Part shown: positions 7,237 to 14,018 of the stretch, piece by piece
Layout: every line of letters begins with the position of its first letter
How positions within the stretch are numbered: position 1 is the first letter of the stretch
Source of the DNA: an uncultured Anaerolineaceae bacterium
GTDB taxonomy: Bacteria; Chloroflexota; Anaerolineae; Anaerolineales; Anaerolineaceae
Direction: 5' to 3'
NCBI GenBank assembly: GCA_937897615.1
Contig: CALCNO010000028.1
Location: 1-17,700, forward strand
Length of the DNA stretch: 17,700 nucleotides
Program-made: the position numbers and the translations under genes
Notes under the pieces: generated by a model
What the model was told of the DNA's origin: nothing
Seen by the model: only the letters and a program-made list of their open reading frames with translations
Databases searched by the model: none

Positions 7237-7841
7237 TCGAGTGCCTCCCCTTTTAGACGAAATTGCTCCGGCAGAAGTTCCTGAAAGCCCTGTAAGCAAT
7301 CGCGCAACTTTAGACGTGCGCGCGCCAAACGGCTCTTAATGGTGCCCAGCGGCGTGCGTACGCTCTGCGAGACCTCGGCGTAGTCCAGTCCTTCCACATC
7401 CACCAGCACCACTACCGCACGGAAATCCACTGGAAGTTGTTCCAGGCAGTGTTGCAGTGCGTGTTCCAGCTCGGCCTGTTCCAGCGTGGTCTCGGCTGAA
7501 GGGTCATCCGAGGCGAGCCAGGGTGCGGAATCGTGTTCTTCCTCGTCTTCGTTCACCGGCTCAAGCGGCGCGGTCGGGCGGCGCTTCTGGCGGCGCAATT
7601 CATCGTAGCAGCCATTGGTGACCATGCGCATCACCCACGCTTTGAACGACCCACCGCGAAAAGCGCTCAGGTTGTTATATGCCGAGATGAATGCATTTTG
7701 AACCGCATCCTCGGCCAGGTCTTCGTCTGCAAGCATCCGGTATGCTACATTAAAAGCCAGATCCTGATAGGCAAGAATAAGACGATTGAAAGAATCCAGG
7801 TCGCCCTTGCGGGCAGATTGAATCAGGGAAAGTTCATCCAT
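7233..7841 (-). CDS. RNA polymerase sigma factor, ECF (sigma-70 family)
   Basis: Product is 202 aa from ATG 7841 (weak AGG site 8 nt upstream); a longer in-frame reading to 7910 adds residues unlike sigma factors and overlaps the divergent promoter. Region 2 spans about 20-88 (DLAFNVAYRMLADEDLAEDA, then WVMRMVTNGCYDELRRQKRR). An acidic linker (95-120) follows. Region 4 spans about 133-186 (LPVDFRAVVVLVDVEGLDYAEV, then TPLGTIKSRLARARLKL). There is no region 1.1 or 3, as expected for ECF types. It directs polymerase to a dedicated promoter set and is likely inhibited by the overlapping downstream membrane protein. I could not find a convincing autoregulatory promoter on this strand. Confidence 0.93.
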   Translation of the reverse strand: MDELSLIQSARKGDLDSFNRLILAYQDLAFNVAYRMLADEDLAEDAVQNAFISAYNNLSAFRGGSFKAWVMRMVTNGCYDELRRQKRRPTAPLEPVNEDEEEHDSAPWLASDDPSAETTLEQAELEHALQHCLEQLPVDFRAVVVLVDVEGLDYAEVSQSVRTPLGTIKSRLARARLKLRDCLQGFQELLPEQFRLKGEALE

Positions 7842-7879
7842 AGATAAGCCTAATTGTAATCCATCCGCAAATATATTCC

Positions 7880-7907
7880 TTGACAGTCTTTTTGCCACAG
7901 GTATAAT
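7880..7907 (+). promoter_or_regulatory. Consensus sigma-70 promoter of the serS T-box transcript
   Basis: Perfect TTGACA (7880-7885) and perfect TATAAT (7902-7907) are separated by 16 bp, predicting transcription from about 7914. Such a strong promoter fits control exerted downstream by the leader rather than at initiation. Confidence 0.88.
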
Positions 7908-7913
7908 CAAGGC

Positions 7914-8161
7914 AATACCTTCACCCGGGGAAAAAGGTTGGAACAGCCTTCAGAGAGCCGGCGGCTGGTGCGAGCCGGTAGCATGACCTGACCTTATCCC
8001 CCCCGGTCACCTCTTGCAGGTGGGGTGCTTTCGCAGGGGCAGCAATGCCGTAAGAAAGCCGGTGGTTCCGTTATCCCTTTCAAAGGCTCATGCAACATGA
8101 GTGAATGCAGGTGGCACCACGGGCGCCCCTCGTCCTGCAAAGGAACGGGGCGTATTCTATT
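7914..8161 (+). ncRNA. T-box riboswitch (tRNA-Ser sensing leader) upstream of serS
   Basis: The leader of about 260 nt has T-box landmarks in order. Stem I is closed by CCGGGG (7925-7930) with CCCCGG (about 8001-8006), carries an AGAGAG bulge (7952-7957) and a distal hairpin GCCGGC/GCCGGT around a GCTGGTGCGA loop. A CACCT/AGGTG hairpin (about 8008-8022) follows, then a Stem III-like hairpin CTCATG-CAA-CATGAG (8087-8101). The T-box itself is AGGTGGCACCACGGG (8109-8123). The antiterminator pairs GCAGG (8107-8111) with CCTGC (8134-8138). In the TGGC bulge (8112-8115), TGG matches tRNA CCA and C8115 matches the G73 discriminator usual in bacterial tRNA-Ser. The competing terminator is listed separately. 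Specifier candidates are AGC (7980-7982) and TCC (7997-7999); I cannot choose firmly. The upstream gene is divergent, so the leader serves serS alone. Confidence 0.9.
8124..8161 (+). terminator. T-box attenuator hairpin
   Basis: CGCCCC (8124-8129) pairs with GGGGCG (8147-8152), with an inner TCC/GGA stem and a TGCAAA loop. It shares CCTGC with the antiterminator, so the two are mutually exclusive. The tail TATTCTATT is U-rich but broken. The serS ribosome site (GAGGTG, about 8167-8172) lies outside the hairpin, which favours transcriptional over translational control. Confidence 0.72.
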
Positions 8162-8176
8162 AATGCGAGGTGCAAA

Positions 8177-9445
8177 ATGTTAGAACTGAACCTGATCCGC
8201 GAAAACCCTGAAGTTGTGCGCAAGTCACTCTCTGACCGGCAAATGGACACCAGTCCGGTTGAACAGGTACTTTCTTTGGATAGCGAGCGCCGCTCCCTCC
8301 TCACCCAGGTGGAAAAGCTCAAGGCGGAACGCAACAACGTCTCCAAAGAGATCTCCCAGATCAAAGATGCCACCCAGCGCCAGCAAAAAATCGATGCTAT
8401 GCGCCAGGTAGGCGATAAGATCAGTGAGATGGACGAAGCCGTACGGCAGGTGGACGAGAAATTGCAGAACCTCCTGCTTTCCATCCCCAACCTACCCGAC
8501 CCCACCACCCCTTACGGCAAGGATGACAGCGAAAATGTGGTGCTGCGGACGGAGGGCAAGCTGCCAGAATTTGATTTCAAGCCCTTGCCCCACTGGGAAC
8601 TGGGCGAGAAGTTGGGGCTGATCGATTTTGAACGCGGCGTTAAACTTACGGGTTCGCGCTTCTATATTCTCAACGGAGCTGCAGCCCGCTTGCAGCGTGC
8701 AGTCATTGCCTGGATGCTGGACCTGCATATCCGACAGGGATATGTGGAACGCTATACGCCATTCATGGTAAAAGCAGAAACACTCTACGGTGCCGGACAG
8801 CTACCCAAGTTCATCGATAATCTGTATCATGATGCTGAAGAAGACCTGTGGATGGTGCCAACAGCGGAAGTGCCGCTCACCGGTATGTACATGGGCGAGG
8901 TGCTGGAAGAAACCAGCCTGCCGCAGCGCTTCACCGCCTACACCCCGTGTTTCCGCCGCGAGAAGATGAGTGCAGGGCGGGATGTGCGCGGCATCAAGCG
9001 CGGCCATCAATTTGACAAGGTGGAAATGTACACCTTCTGCAAACCTGAAGAATCGCCAGCTGAACTGGAAAAGATGCTGGCAGCGGCTGAAGCCACCTGT
9101 GCCGGGCTTGGACTGCCTTATCGTGTCAAACGCCTGTGCACGGGCGATTTGGGCTTCAATTCAATGATCACTTACGACCTGGAAGTATGGGCTGCTGGCT
9201 GCGATGAGTGGCTGGAAGTATCCTCTATCTCCAACGTGGGTGATTTTCAGGCGCGCCGTGCCAACATCAAGTACAAACCTGCCGATGGCAGCAAGACCCA
9301 CCTGGTGCATACATTGAACGGTTCAGGGTTGGGCATGCCACGCACAATGATCGCCGTGCTGGAAAACAACCAGCAGGCAGATGGCTCGATCAAGGTTCCT
9401 GAGGTGCTGCTTCCCTGGATGGGCGGCGTGGAAGTGCTTCGCTGA
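8177..9445 (+). CDS. serS: Seryl-tRNA synthetase
   Basis: Class II synthetase charging tRNA-Ser (and tRNA-Sec where present) with serine. Product is 422 aa, normal for the family. ATG 8177 follows GAGGTG with suitable spacing; an in-frame ATG at 8105 lies inside the T-box and is not used. Residues about 27-102 form the N-terminal antiparallel coiled-coil arm that grips the tRNA long variable arm. The core has the TAE serine-site motif (229-231), motif 2 FRRE (259-262) followed by RGIKRGHQFDKVE, and motif 3 GSGLGMPRT (382-390). Expression is controlled by the T-box leader. The stop overlaps the next gene's start (TGATG). Confidence 0.98.
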   Translation: MLELNLIRENPEVVRKSLSDRQMDTSPVEQVLSLDSERRSLLTQVEKLKAERNNVSKEISQIKDATQRQQKIDAMRQVGDKISEMDEAVRQVDEKLQNLLLSIPNLPDPTTPYGKDDSENVVLRTEGKLPEFDFKPLPHWELGEKLGLIDFERGVKLTGSRFYILNGAAARLQRAVIAWMLDLHIRQGYVERYTPFMVKAETLYGAGQLPKFIDNLYHDAEEDLWMVPTAEVPLTGMYMGEVLEETSLPQRFTAYTPCFRREKMSAGRDVRGIKRGHQFDKVEMYTFCKPEESPAELEKMLAAAEATCAGLGLPYRVKRLCTGDLGFNSMITYDLEVWAAGCDEWLEVSSISNVGDFQARRANIKYKPADGSKTHLVHTLNGSGLGMPRTMIAVLENNQQADGSIKVPEVLLPWMGGVEVLR

Positions 9446-9948
9446 TGGAAGCCATCGCTAATTCCTCCTGGTTTGTGCCGGTACTGGCTGCTGTGATGGC
9501 CGTGGGCCTGATCGGCCTGCTATTCTACATCGTCCCCGGTCTAACGATCATCTGGCTGGCAGTGCTGGCTTACGGTATCGTCACCGGTTTTACGCTATGG
9601 TCGGGTATCCTCTTTGGCATCATCACCTTGCTGATGATCGGAGGAAACCTGATCGATAACTACTTCATGGGCGATCAGGCGCGCAAGACCGGCGCCGGCT
9701 GGTTGAGCATTGCTGTTGCCCTGGTGCTGGGAGTAGTTGGCACATTCGTTTTGCCACCCTTTGGCGGCCTGCTTTTTGCTGCTGTGGGCATTTTCATTGT
9801 GGAATGGATCCGGCGCAAAAGTTTCAAGGAAGGGCTTAAGTCCACCGGGGGCATCCTCAAGGGCTGCGGGCTGGCAGTGGTCGCCAGGTTCACCATTGGG
9901 CTGGTGATGATCAGCCTGTGGGTGGTATGGCTGTTAGTGATCAAATAG
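9445..9948 (+). CDS. DUF456-like integral membrane protein
   Basis: Product is 167 aa and almost entirely hydrophobic, with about four to five membrane segments (12-32, 35-72 as a hairpin pair, 84-104, 106-120, 141-165). The glycine-rich pattern (GLLFYIVPGLTIIWLA, later LPPFGGLLFAAVG) resembles the DUF456 family, for which I know no established function. ATG 9445 overlaps the serS stop by one base, so it is translationally coupled to serS and shares the T-box control. A terminator follows immediately. The link with serine metabolism, if any, is unknown. Confidence 0.78.
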   Translation: MEAIANSSWFVPVLAAVMAVGLIGLLFYIVPGLTIIWLAVLAYGIVTGFTLWSGILFGIITLLMIGGNLIDNYFMGDQARKTGAGWLSIAVALVLGVVGTFVLPPFGGLLFAAVGIFIVEWIRRKSFKEGLKSTGGILKGCGLAVVARFTIGLVMISLWVVWLLVIK

Positions 9949-9953
9949 TACAC

Positions 9954-9984
9954 AAAACTCCGTAGCGTAAACTACGGAGTTTTT
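9954..9984. terminator. Bidirectional terminator between the serS operon and ferritin
   Basis: A 12-bp perfect stem (AAAACTCCGTAG 9954-9965 with CTACGGAGTTTT 9972-9983), 6-nt loop and T tail on both strands end the two convergent transcripts. Confidence 0.9.
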
Positions 9985-10006
9985 ATATCCTCGGTGAATT
10001 AAGAGA

Positions 10007-10489
10007 CTACTCGTGCGAGAGATAAGCCTCTACCATGATCAGGCTCTTTTCGCCGACATTTTTAACCACGCCCAACAGGGTATCCATTGAAGAAACTTCC
10101 TCAAGCTGTTCGGTAACAAACCAGGCGAGAAACTCGCGCGCGATGTAATCCTTGGTGGAATTGGCAATCTCCACCAGCGAGTAGATGAACGCGGTCACAT
10201 CCTGCTCCCACTTGAGAGAAAGGCCTACCGCTTCTTCTGCGGAGGCGAACTCCACCTTGGGCGCCTTGAGCGCGGGAATAGCAAGCTTTCCGCCAGTCTC
10301 AGTAACGTAGTGCAGAAACTTAAGCGCATGTTCCTGTTCCTCGGCAGCCTGTTTGTAGAAGAGTTCTGCCAGTTTCTTCAGATAACGGCCTTCAAAGTAG
10401 GCCGCGATCTGCAGGTATTGATTGCTGGCCTCCATTTCGCGCCCGATCTGGGCATTGATGGCATCATTTAGTTCTTTTGTAATTAACAT
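10007..10489 (-). CDS. ftnA: Ferritin (FtnA-type, non-haem)
   Basis: Iron-storage protein forming a 24-mer shell that oxidises Fe(II) and stores it as mineral. Product is 160 aa, close to E. coli FtnA. Ferroxidase ligands can be aligned: E18 (REMEAS), E51 and H54 (EEQEHA), E95 (KWEQD) and Q128 (TEQLEE), with E131 nearby. There is no Met haem ligand arrangement typical of bacterioferritin, though I judged this only by eye. ATG 10489 has AGGAG with 5-nt spacing. It lies 79 bp after rlmB on the same strand with a probable promoter in the gap, so it may be independently expressed. I saw no clear Fur box. Confidence 0.93.
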   Translation of the reverse strand: MLITKELNDAINAQIGREMEASNQYLQIAAYFEGRYLKKLAELFYKQAAEEQEHALKFLHYVTETGGKLAIPALKAPKVEFASAEEAVGLSLKWEQDVTAFIYSLVEIANSTKDYIAREFLAWFVTEQLEEVSSMDTLLGVVKNVGEKSLIMVEAYLSHE

Positions 10490-10526
10490 GGTGGCTCCTA
10501 TTTACTATAATTTTTACCTTTTTAGT

Positions 10527-10555
10527 AGTATATCGGATTAATAAAAGAATTTCAT
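10527..10555 (-). promoter_or_regulatory. Possible promoter of the ferritin gene
   Basis: On the - strand, ATGAAA (10555-10550, four of six to TTGACA) and TATACT (10532-10527, five of six to TATAAT) are 17 bp apart in an AT-rich gap, 37 bp before the start codon. Confidence 0.42.
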
Positions 10556-10568
10556 TAACGCTGAAAGA

Positions 10569-11306
10569 TTACTTCCGTTCGCGGGTAAAAACGACCTGGT
10601 ACAAAGCGATGGAACCGGCCACCGCCGCATTGAGTGACTCGATGTTCCCGCGCATGGGCAAGCCCAGCAGGAAATCGCATTTTTCGCGCACCAAAGCGCG
10701 CATACCCTCCCCCTCGTTGCCCACTACAATCACGATAGGCCCATCCAGGCGGATCTTCTCCACCGGCTGCGAACCTGCTCCGCCATCCAAGCCCACCACC
10801 CAGGCACCAGCTTGCTTGAGTTCCTCCAGCGCTGAGGCGAGGTTGGCCGGCACAATGAGCATGTGTTCAGATGCGCCGGAAGAGGAATTGACGACGGCAG
10901 GGGTCACCTCGGCAGCGCGGTGCTGCGGGATGATCACCCCGTGCACCCCGGCAGCTTCGGCACTCCGTAATAGCGTCCCCAAATTCTGCGGGTTCTGGAT
11001 CATATCCAGTGCTAGAACAAATAAGTCTTCTCCGCGGTTTTGCGCCCTGGCAAGGATATCGGCAATGTCCACATACGGATAGCCGCTTACTTCCAGCGCC
11101 ACCCCCTGCGGGTTATCACCAAGTTTGGCCAGGCGTTCCTTGGGCACGCGCTCGAGGGCGCATTTTCTAGCCGCCGCCAATCTGATGATTTCTTGAACGC
11201 GTCCTTTTTCTTCCAGCCCGGTGGCCAGCAGCAACTTAAACACCTCGCGCCGCCTGGCCTGCAGCACTTCCAGTACCGCATTGCGGCCGTACACCCACTC
11301 TCGCAT
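10569..11306 (-). CDS. rlmB: 23S rRNA (guanosine-2'-O)-methyltransferase RlmB-type (SpoU/TrmH family)
   Basis: Uses S-adenosylmethionine to 2'-O-methylate rRNA; RlmB modifies G2251 of the 23S P loop. Product is 245 aa from ATG 11306, the usual RlmB length; upstream in-frame sequence is inside cysS. The N-terminal L30e-like substrate domain (1-75) starts with YGRNAVLEVL. The SPOUT knot carries motif 1 NPQNLGTLLR (105-114), motif 2 VVGNEGEGM (194-202) and motif 3 LPMRGNIESLN (216-226). The start is 5 bp after the cysS TAG, using GGAG inside the end of cysS, so it is coupled to cysS. The exact rRNA site is assigned by family resemblance; TrmH-type tRNA methylation is the alternative. Confidence 0.93.
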   Translation of the reverse strand: MREWVYGRNAVLEVLQARRREVFKLLLATGLEEKGRVQEIIRLAAARKCALERVPKERLAKLGDNPQGVALEVSGYPYVDIADILARAQNRGEDLFVLALDMIQNPQNLGTLLRSAEAAGVHGVIIPQHRAAEVTPAVVNSSSGASEHMLIVPANLASALEELKQAGAWVVGLDGGAGSQPVEKIRLDGPIVIVVGNEGEGMRALVREKCDFLLGLPMRGNIESLNAAVAGSIALYQVVFTRERK

Positions 11307-11311
11307 GTGGC

Positions 11312-12709
11312 CTAACTCCAATGCCAGGAGGTGCCGTCTTTGCTGTCTTCCAGGATCACTCCCAGCGCCGCCAGCCTGTCGCGAATGGTGTCGGAAAGCG
11401 CCCACAACTTATTGGCACGTAATTCCCTGCGGATATCAATCAGGAGGTTAATGATCTCATCTGCTTTTTGATCAACCACTTTAGTGGTCTCAAGGTTGAG
11501 GCCCAAAACACCGGCCAGTTCTTTTAAAACCGATTGGGCATCTTTCAGCTGTTCGTCGGTGGCACCATCCGCGCGGCACTGGTTGATGAAGCGCACCAGT
11601 TCAAACATTTCCGCCAGAGCACCGGAGGAGTTGAAATCGTTATCCATTGCCGCAATAAAGCCGTCTTTGGTCTTTTGCACCTGCTGGGCCAGGTCAGCCA
11701 CGCGGGCAGGGGCTAAAGAGGCAGCACCCGGCAAGGCTGGTTTGAGGGCAGAGCGCAGGCGCTCCAGAGCCTTTTCGGCCTGATCGAGAATCTCTTCCGA
11801 ATAGGAAAGCGGGTTGCGATAACCCGAATTGAGCACCATCATGCGCAGTGCCTCGGCCGGGTGCCTGGAGAGAAACTCCTCAATGGTCACCAGGTTGCCA
11901 ACCGATTTGGACATCTTCTCGCCGCTGAGCTGCAACATGCCGTTATGAATCCAATACCGCGCAAACTGTTTGCCGGTAAAGGATTCGCTCTGGGCAATTT
12001 CGTTCTCATGGTGCGGGAAGATGAGATCGTTGCCGCCGCCGTGAATATCGATCTGTTCCCCAAGGTGGTTAAGGTTCATCGCCGAGCACTCAATGTGCCA
12101 GCCGGGTCGGCCTTTGCCCCAGGGGCTGTCCCAGGCCGGTTCGCCGGGCTTGGCAGATTTCCACAGGGCAAAATCCATCGGGTGTTCCTTGCGCTCATCT
12201 ACCTCAATGCGCGCTCCCGCCTGCATTTCCTCCACCCGCCTGCCGGAGAGCTTGCCATACGACCTGTCCTTTTGGACACGGAAGTAGACATCCCCTTCCA
12301 CCGGGTAGGCGTAGCCTTTTTCAACCAGACCGGAGATCATTTTGATGATCTGATCCATCTCGCGGGTGGCACGCGGGTTAATGGTAGCCGGGAGAATATT
12401 CAGATCCTTGAGATGTCGTTCATATTCTTTGATGTATGTCTCGCCCAGTTCAAAAGGATCCATTCCGTTTTGGTTGGCCTTGAGAATGATCTTGTCATCC
12501 ACATCGGTAAAGTTCATTACATGCGTCACCTGGTAACCGCGATACTCCAGATAACGCCTGAGAACATCAAAGACCAGGGCAGACATGGCGTGGCCGATGT
12601 GCGCCTTGGCATAAACGGTTGGTCCGCACACATACATGGAGACCTTGCCGGGTTTAAGCGTAACGAATTCCTCAGTCTTGCGTGTGAGCGTGTTGTAAAC
12701 CTTTTGCAT
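11312..12709 (-). CDS. cysS: Cysteinyl-tRNA synthetase
   Basis: Class I synthetase charging tRNA-Cys. Product is 465 aa, the typical length. Signature motifs: HIGH (37-40) and KMSKS (265-269). The zinc ligands that select cysteine are C28 (YVCGPT), C208 (HIECS), H233 and E237 (FPHHENE). The DALR/anticodon-binding helices occupy about 340-465. ATG 12709 has GGAG with 7-nt spacing. It starts 12 bp after the PIN/TRAM gene's stop and runs into rlmB, so the three form one transcript. No T-box or other leader was seen for this gene. Confidence 0.98.
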   Translation of the reverse strand: MQKVYNTLTRKTEEFVTLKPGKVSMYVCGPTVYAKAHIGHAMSALVFDVLRRYLEYRGYQVTHVMNFTDVDDKIILKANQNGMDPFELGETYIKEYERHLKDLNILPATINPRATREMDQIIKMISGLVEKGYAYPVEGDVYFRVQKDRSYGKLSGRRVEEMQAGARIEVDERKEHPMDFALWKSAKPGEPAWDSPWGKGRPGWHIECSAMNLNHLGEQIDIHGGGNDLIFPHHENEIAQSESFTGKQFARYWIHNGMLQLSGEKMSKSVGNLVTIEEFLSRHPAEALRMMVLNSGYRNPLSYSEEILDQAEKALERLRSALKPALPGAASLAPARVADLAQQVQKTKDGFIAAMDNDFNSSGALAEMFELVRFINQCRADGATDEQLKDAQSVLKELAGVLGLNLETTKVVDQKADEIINLLIDIRRELRANKLWALSDTIRDRLAALGVILEDSKDGTSWHWS

Positions 12710-12721
12710 ATAAAAACTCCT

Positions 12722-13819
12722 CTATCGAGTGCTTCCCACCGATTCATCCGGTTTGGCAAAGATCATGCGCCCGGCAGCCGTCTGCAGCACCTTCGTCACC
12801 ATTACGGCGATTTCTTTATCAATGTATTCGCGGCCCCCCTCAACGACAACCATCGTGCCGTCATCCAGGTAAGCCACACCCTGCCCCTGCTCGCGTCCTT
12901 CCTGGATCACCTTGATCTGCATCACTTCGCCCGGCAGCAGCACCGATTTCACAGCATTTGCCAGTTCATTGATATTGAGGATGGTCACTCCCTGAAGCTC
13001 GGCGATGCGGTTCAAGTTGTAGTCATTGGTCAGGATGGGACAGCGCATCTGGCGCGCCAGTACCACCAGTTTGTCATCCACTTCGCGCACGCCGTCCACG
13101 TCAATGTCGCTGATGCGCACAGGGATGGTAGGTTCTTTTTGCAAGTCGGACAATACCTCCATGCCGCGGCGGCCGCGTTGGCGGCGCATGGGGTCTGAAG
13201 AATCGGCAATATACTGCAATTCATTGAGCACAAAGCGGGGAATGAGCAGACTGCCGGGGATAAACCCGGTGCGGGTGATATCGGCAATACGCCCATCAAT
13301 GATCACACTGGTATCCAGCAGGATGGTACGACCCTCTGCCCAGTTTGTGCTGTTGCCCTCGGCTTTGACAGCTTGCCCCTTTTGCAGCCCCGGAATCACC
13401 GAGAAAATGTCATTTTGGCGCATCACAAAAATGGAAACGCCCAAATAACCGAAGAGCATCACCGCGATGAACGGCAAAATACTGCCAAAGGGACTCGGCA
13501 GCAGGGAAATGGGAAATGAAAAAAGGGCAGCAACGATCAACCCGGCAATGAGCCCCACCAGCGCCGCCACCAAAGTCTGCGCAGAGGCATGCGCCATCGC
13601 CTTGCTCACCCATCGTACCGGGCGGGTAGTGAAATATGGCGTGAGGATAAGCCCCACCAGCGCGCCAACCATGCCAAAGACAAAAGTGTACTGCTCCACC
13701 GACATGGTATTGGCACCCGGGTTCAAATTGGCAGTAGTCCCCAGATTCTGCCCCCAAAGAAGTCCCCCTATTGCAAAGCCGATCATTCCGATCAAACGAA
13801 AAACAAAATCAACACTCAT
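12722..13819 (-). CDS. YacL-type membrane protein with PIN and TRAM domains
   Basis: Product is 365 aa. The N-terminal third has four hydrophobic segments (about 5-23, 43-61, 82-104, 112-133). A PIN nuclease-like domain follows (165-285) with all four acidic metal-ligand positions: D169 (LLDTSVIIDGR), E200 (VLNELQ), D249 (VDDKLVVLAR) and D266 (TNDYNLN). A TRAM RNA-binding domain covers about 291-353. This matches the B. subtilis YacL family, thought to act on RNA at the membrane; the substrate is not established. ATG 13819 has AGGAG about 8 nt upstream. It is first in the operon with cysS and rlmB and has a clear promoter. Confidence 0.92.
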   Translation of the reverse strand: MSVDFVFRLIGMIGFAIGGLLWGQNLGTTANLNPGANTMSVEQYTFVFGMVGALVGLILTPYFTTRPVRWVSKAMAHASAQTLVAALVGLIAGLIVAALFSFPISLLPSPFGSILPFIAVMLFGYLGVSIFVMRQNDIFSVIPGLQKGQAVKAEGNSTNWAEGRTILLDTSVIIDGRIADITRTGFIPGSLLIPRFVLNELQYIADSSDPMRRQRGRRGMEVLSDLQKEPTIPVRISDIDVDGVREVDDKLVVLARQMRCPILTNDYNLNRIAELQGVTILNINELANAVKSVLLPGEVMQIKVIQEGREQGQGVAYLDDGTMVVVEGGREYIDKEIAVMVTKVLQTAAGRMIFAKPDESVGSTR

Positions 13820-13890
13820 GATAATTGCTCCTGAATAAATGAAAATGAATGCTTGTTAAGGTGCGGGATAAAAGGATAAATGCTCACTAC

Positions 13891-13919
13891 ATGATAGCAT
13901 GAGGAAAGCGGTTCGTCAA
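13891..13919 (-). promoter_or_regulatory. Promoter of the yacL-cysS-rlmB operon
   Basis: On the - strand, TTGACG (13919-13914) and TATCAT (13896-13891) are separated by exactly 17 bp, 71 bp before the start codon. It is divergent from the sugar operon promoter, the two -35 boxes being about 14 bp apart. Confidence 0.72.
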
Positions 13920-13933
13920 ACCGCCCCAACCAC

Positions 13934-13962
13934 TTGAAATCGAATTTACCTTATTGTATAAT
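13934..13962 (+). promoter_or_regulatory. Promoter of the sugar ABC transporter operon
   Basis: TTGAAA (13934-13939) and perfect TATAAT (13957-13962) are spaced 17 bp, predicting initiation near 13969, just before the palindrome at 13971-13982. Confidence 0.85.
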
Positions 13963-13970
13963 TTATTTAT

Positions 13971-13982
13971 GCACACGTGTGC
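13971..13982. promoter_or_regulatory. 12-bp palindrome, probable operator of the sugar transporter operon
   Basis: GCACACGTGTGC is a perfect palindrome 9 bp after the -10 box, at the expected transcription start. A repressor bound here would block initiation. The central CG and site position recall LacI-family operators, but no regulator gene is present in the window. Confidence 0.6.
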
Positions 13983-14018
13983 GTTAATCCAGCGTCTTCC
14001 ATACAACAGGAGAACGAA

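Noticed and set aside
6445..7284. 279-codon open frame on the + strand opposite the anti-sigma gene
   Set aside because: The product is rich in Arg/His/Gly, typical of antisense frames, and the opposite strand has strong overlap and ribosome-site evidence.
7842..7910. N-terminal extension of the ECF sigma factor
   Set aside because: The extra residues resemble no sigma factor and overlap the divergent TTGACA/TATAAT promoter; MDELSLIQSARKGD is a typical ECF start.
10506..10511. TATAAT on the + strand between ferritin and rlmB
   Set aside because: No + strand gene lies downstream and no suitable -35 box was found; it occurs by chance in an AT-rich gap.
11861..13198. 445-codon open frame on the + strand opposite cysS and the PIN/TRAM gene
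   Set aside because: It spans the junction of two well-supported - strand genes, has no ribosome site or promoter, and its product lacks any recognisable motif. It is a by-product of the codon bias of those genes.
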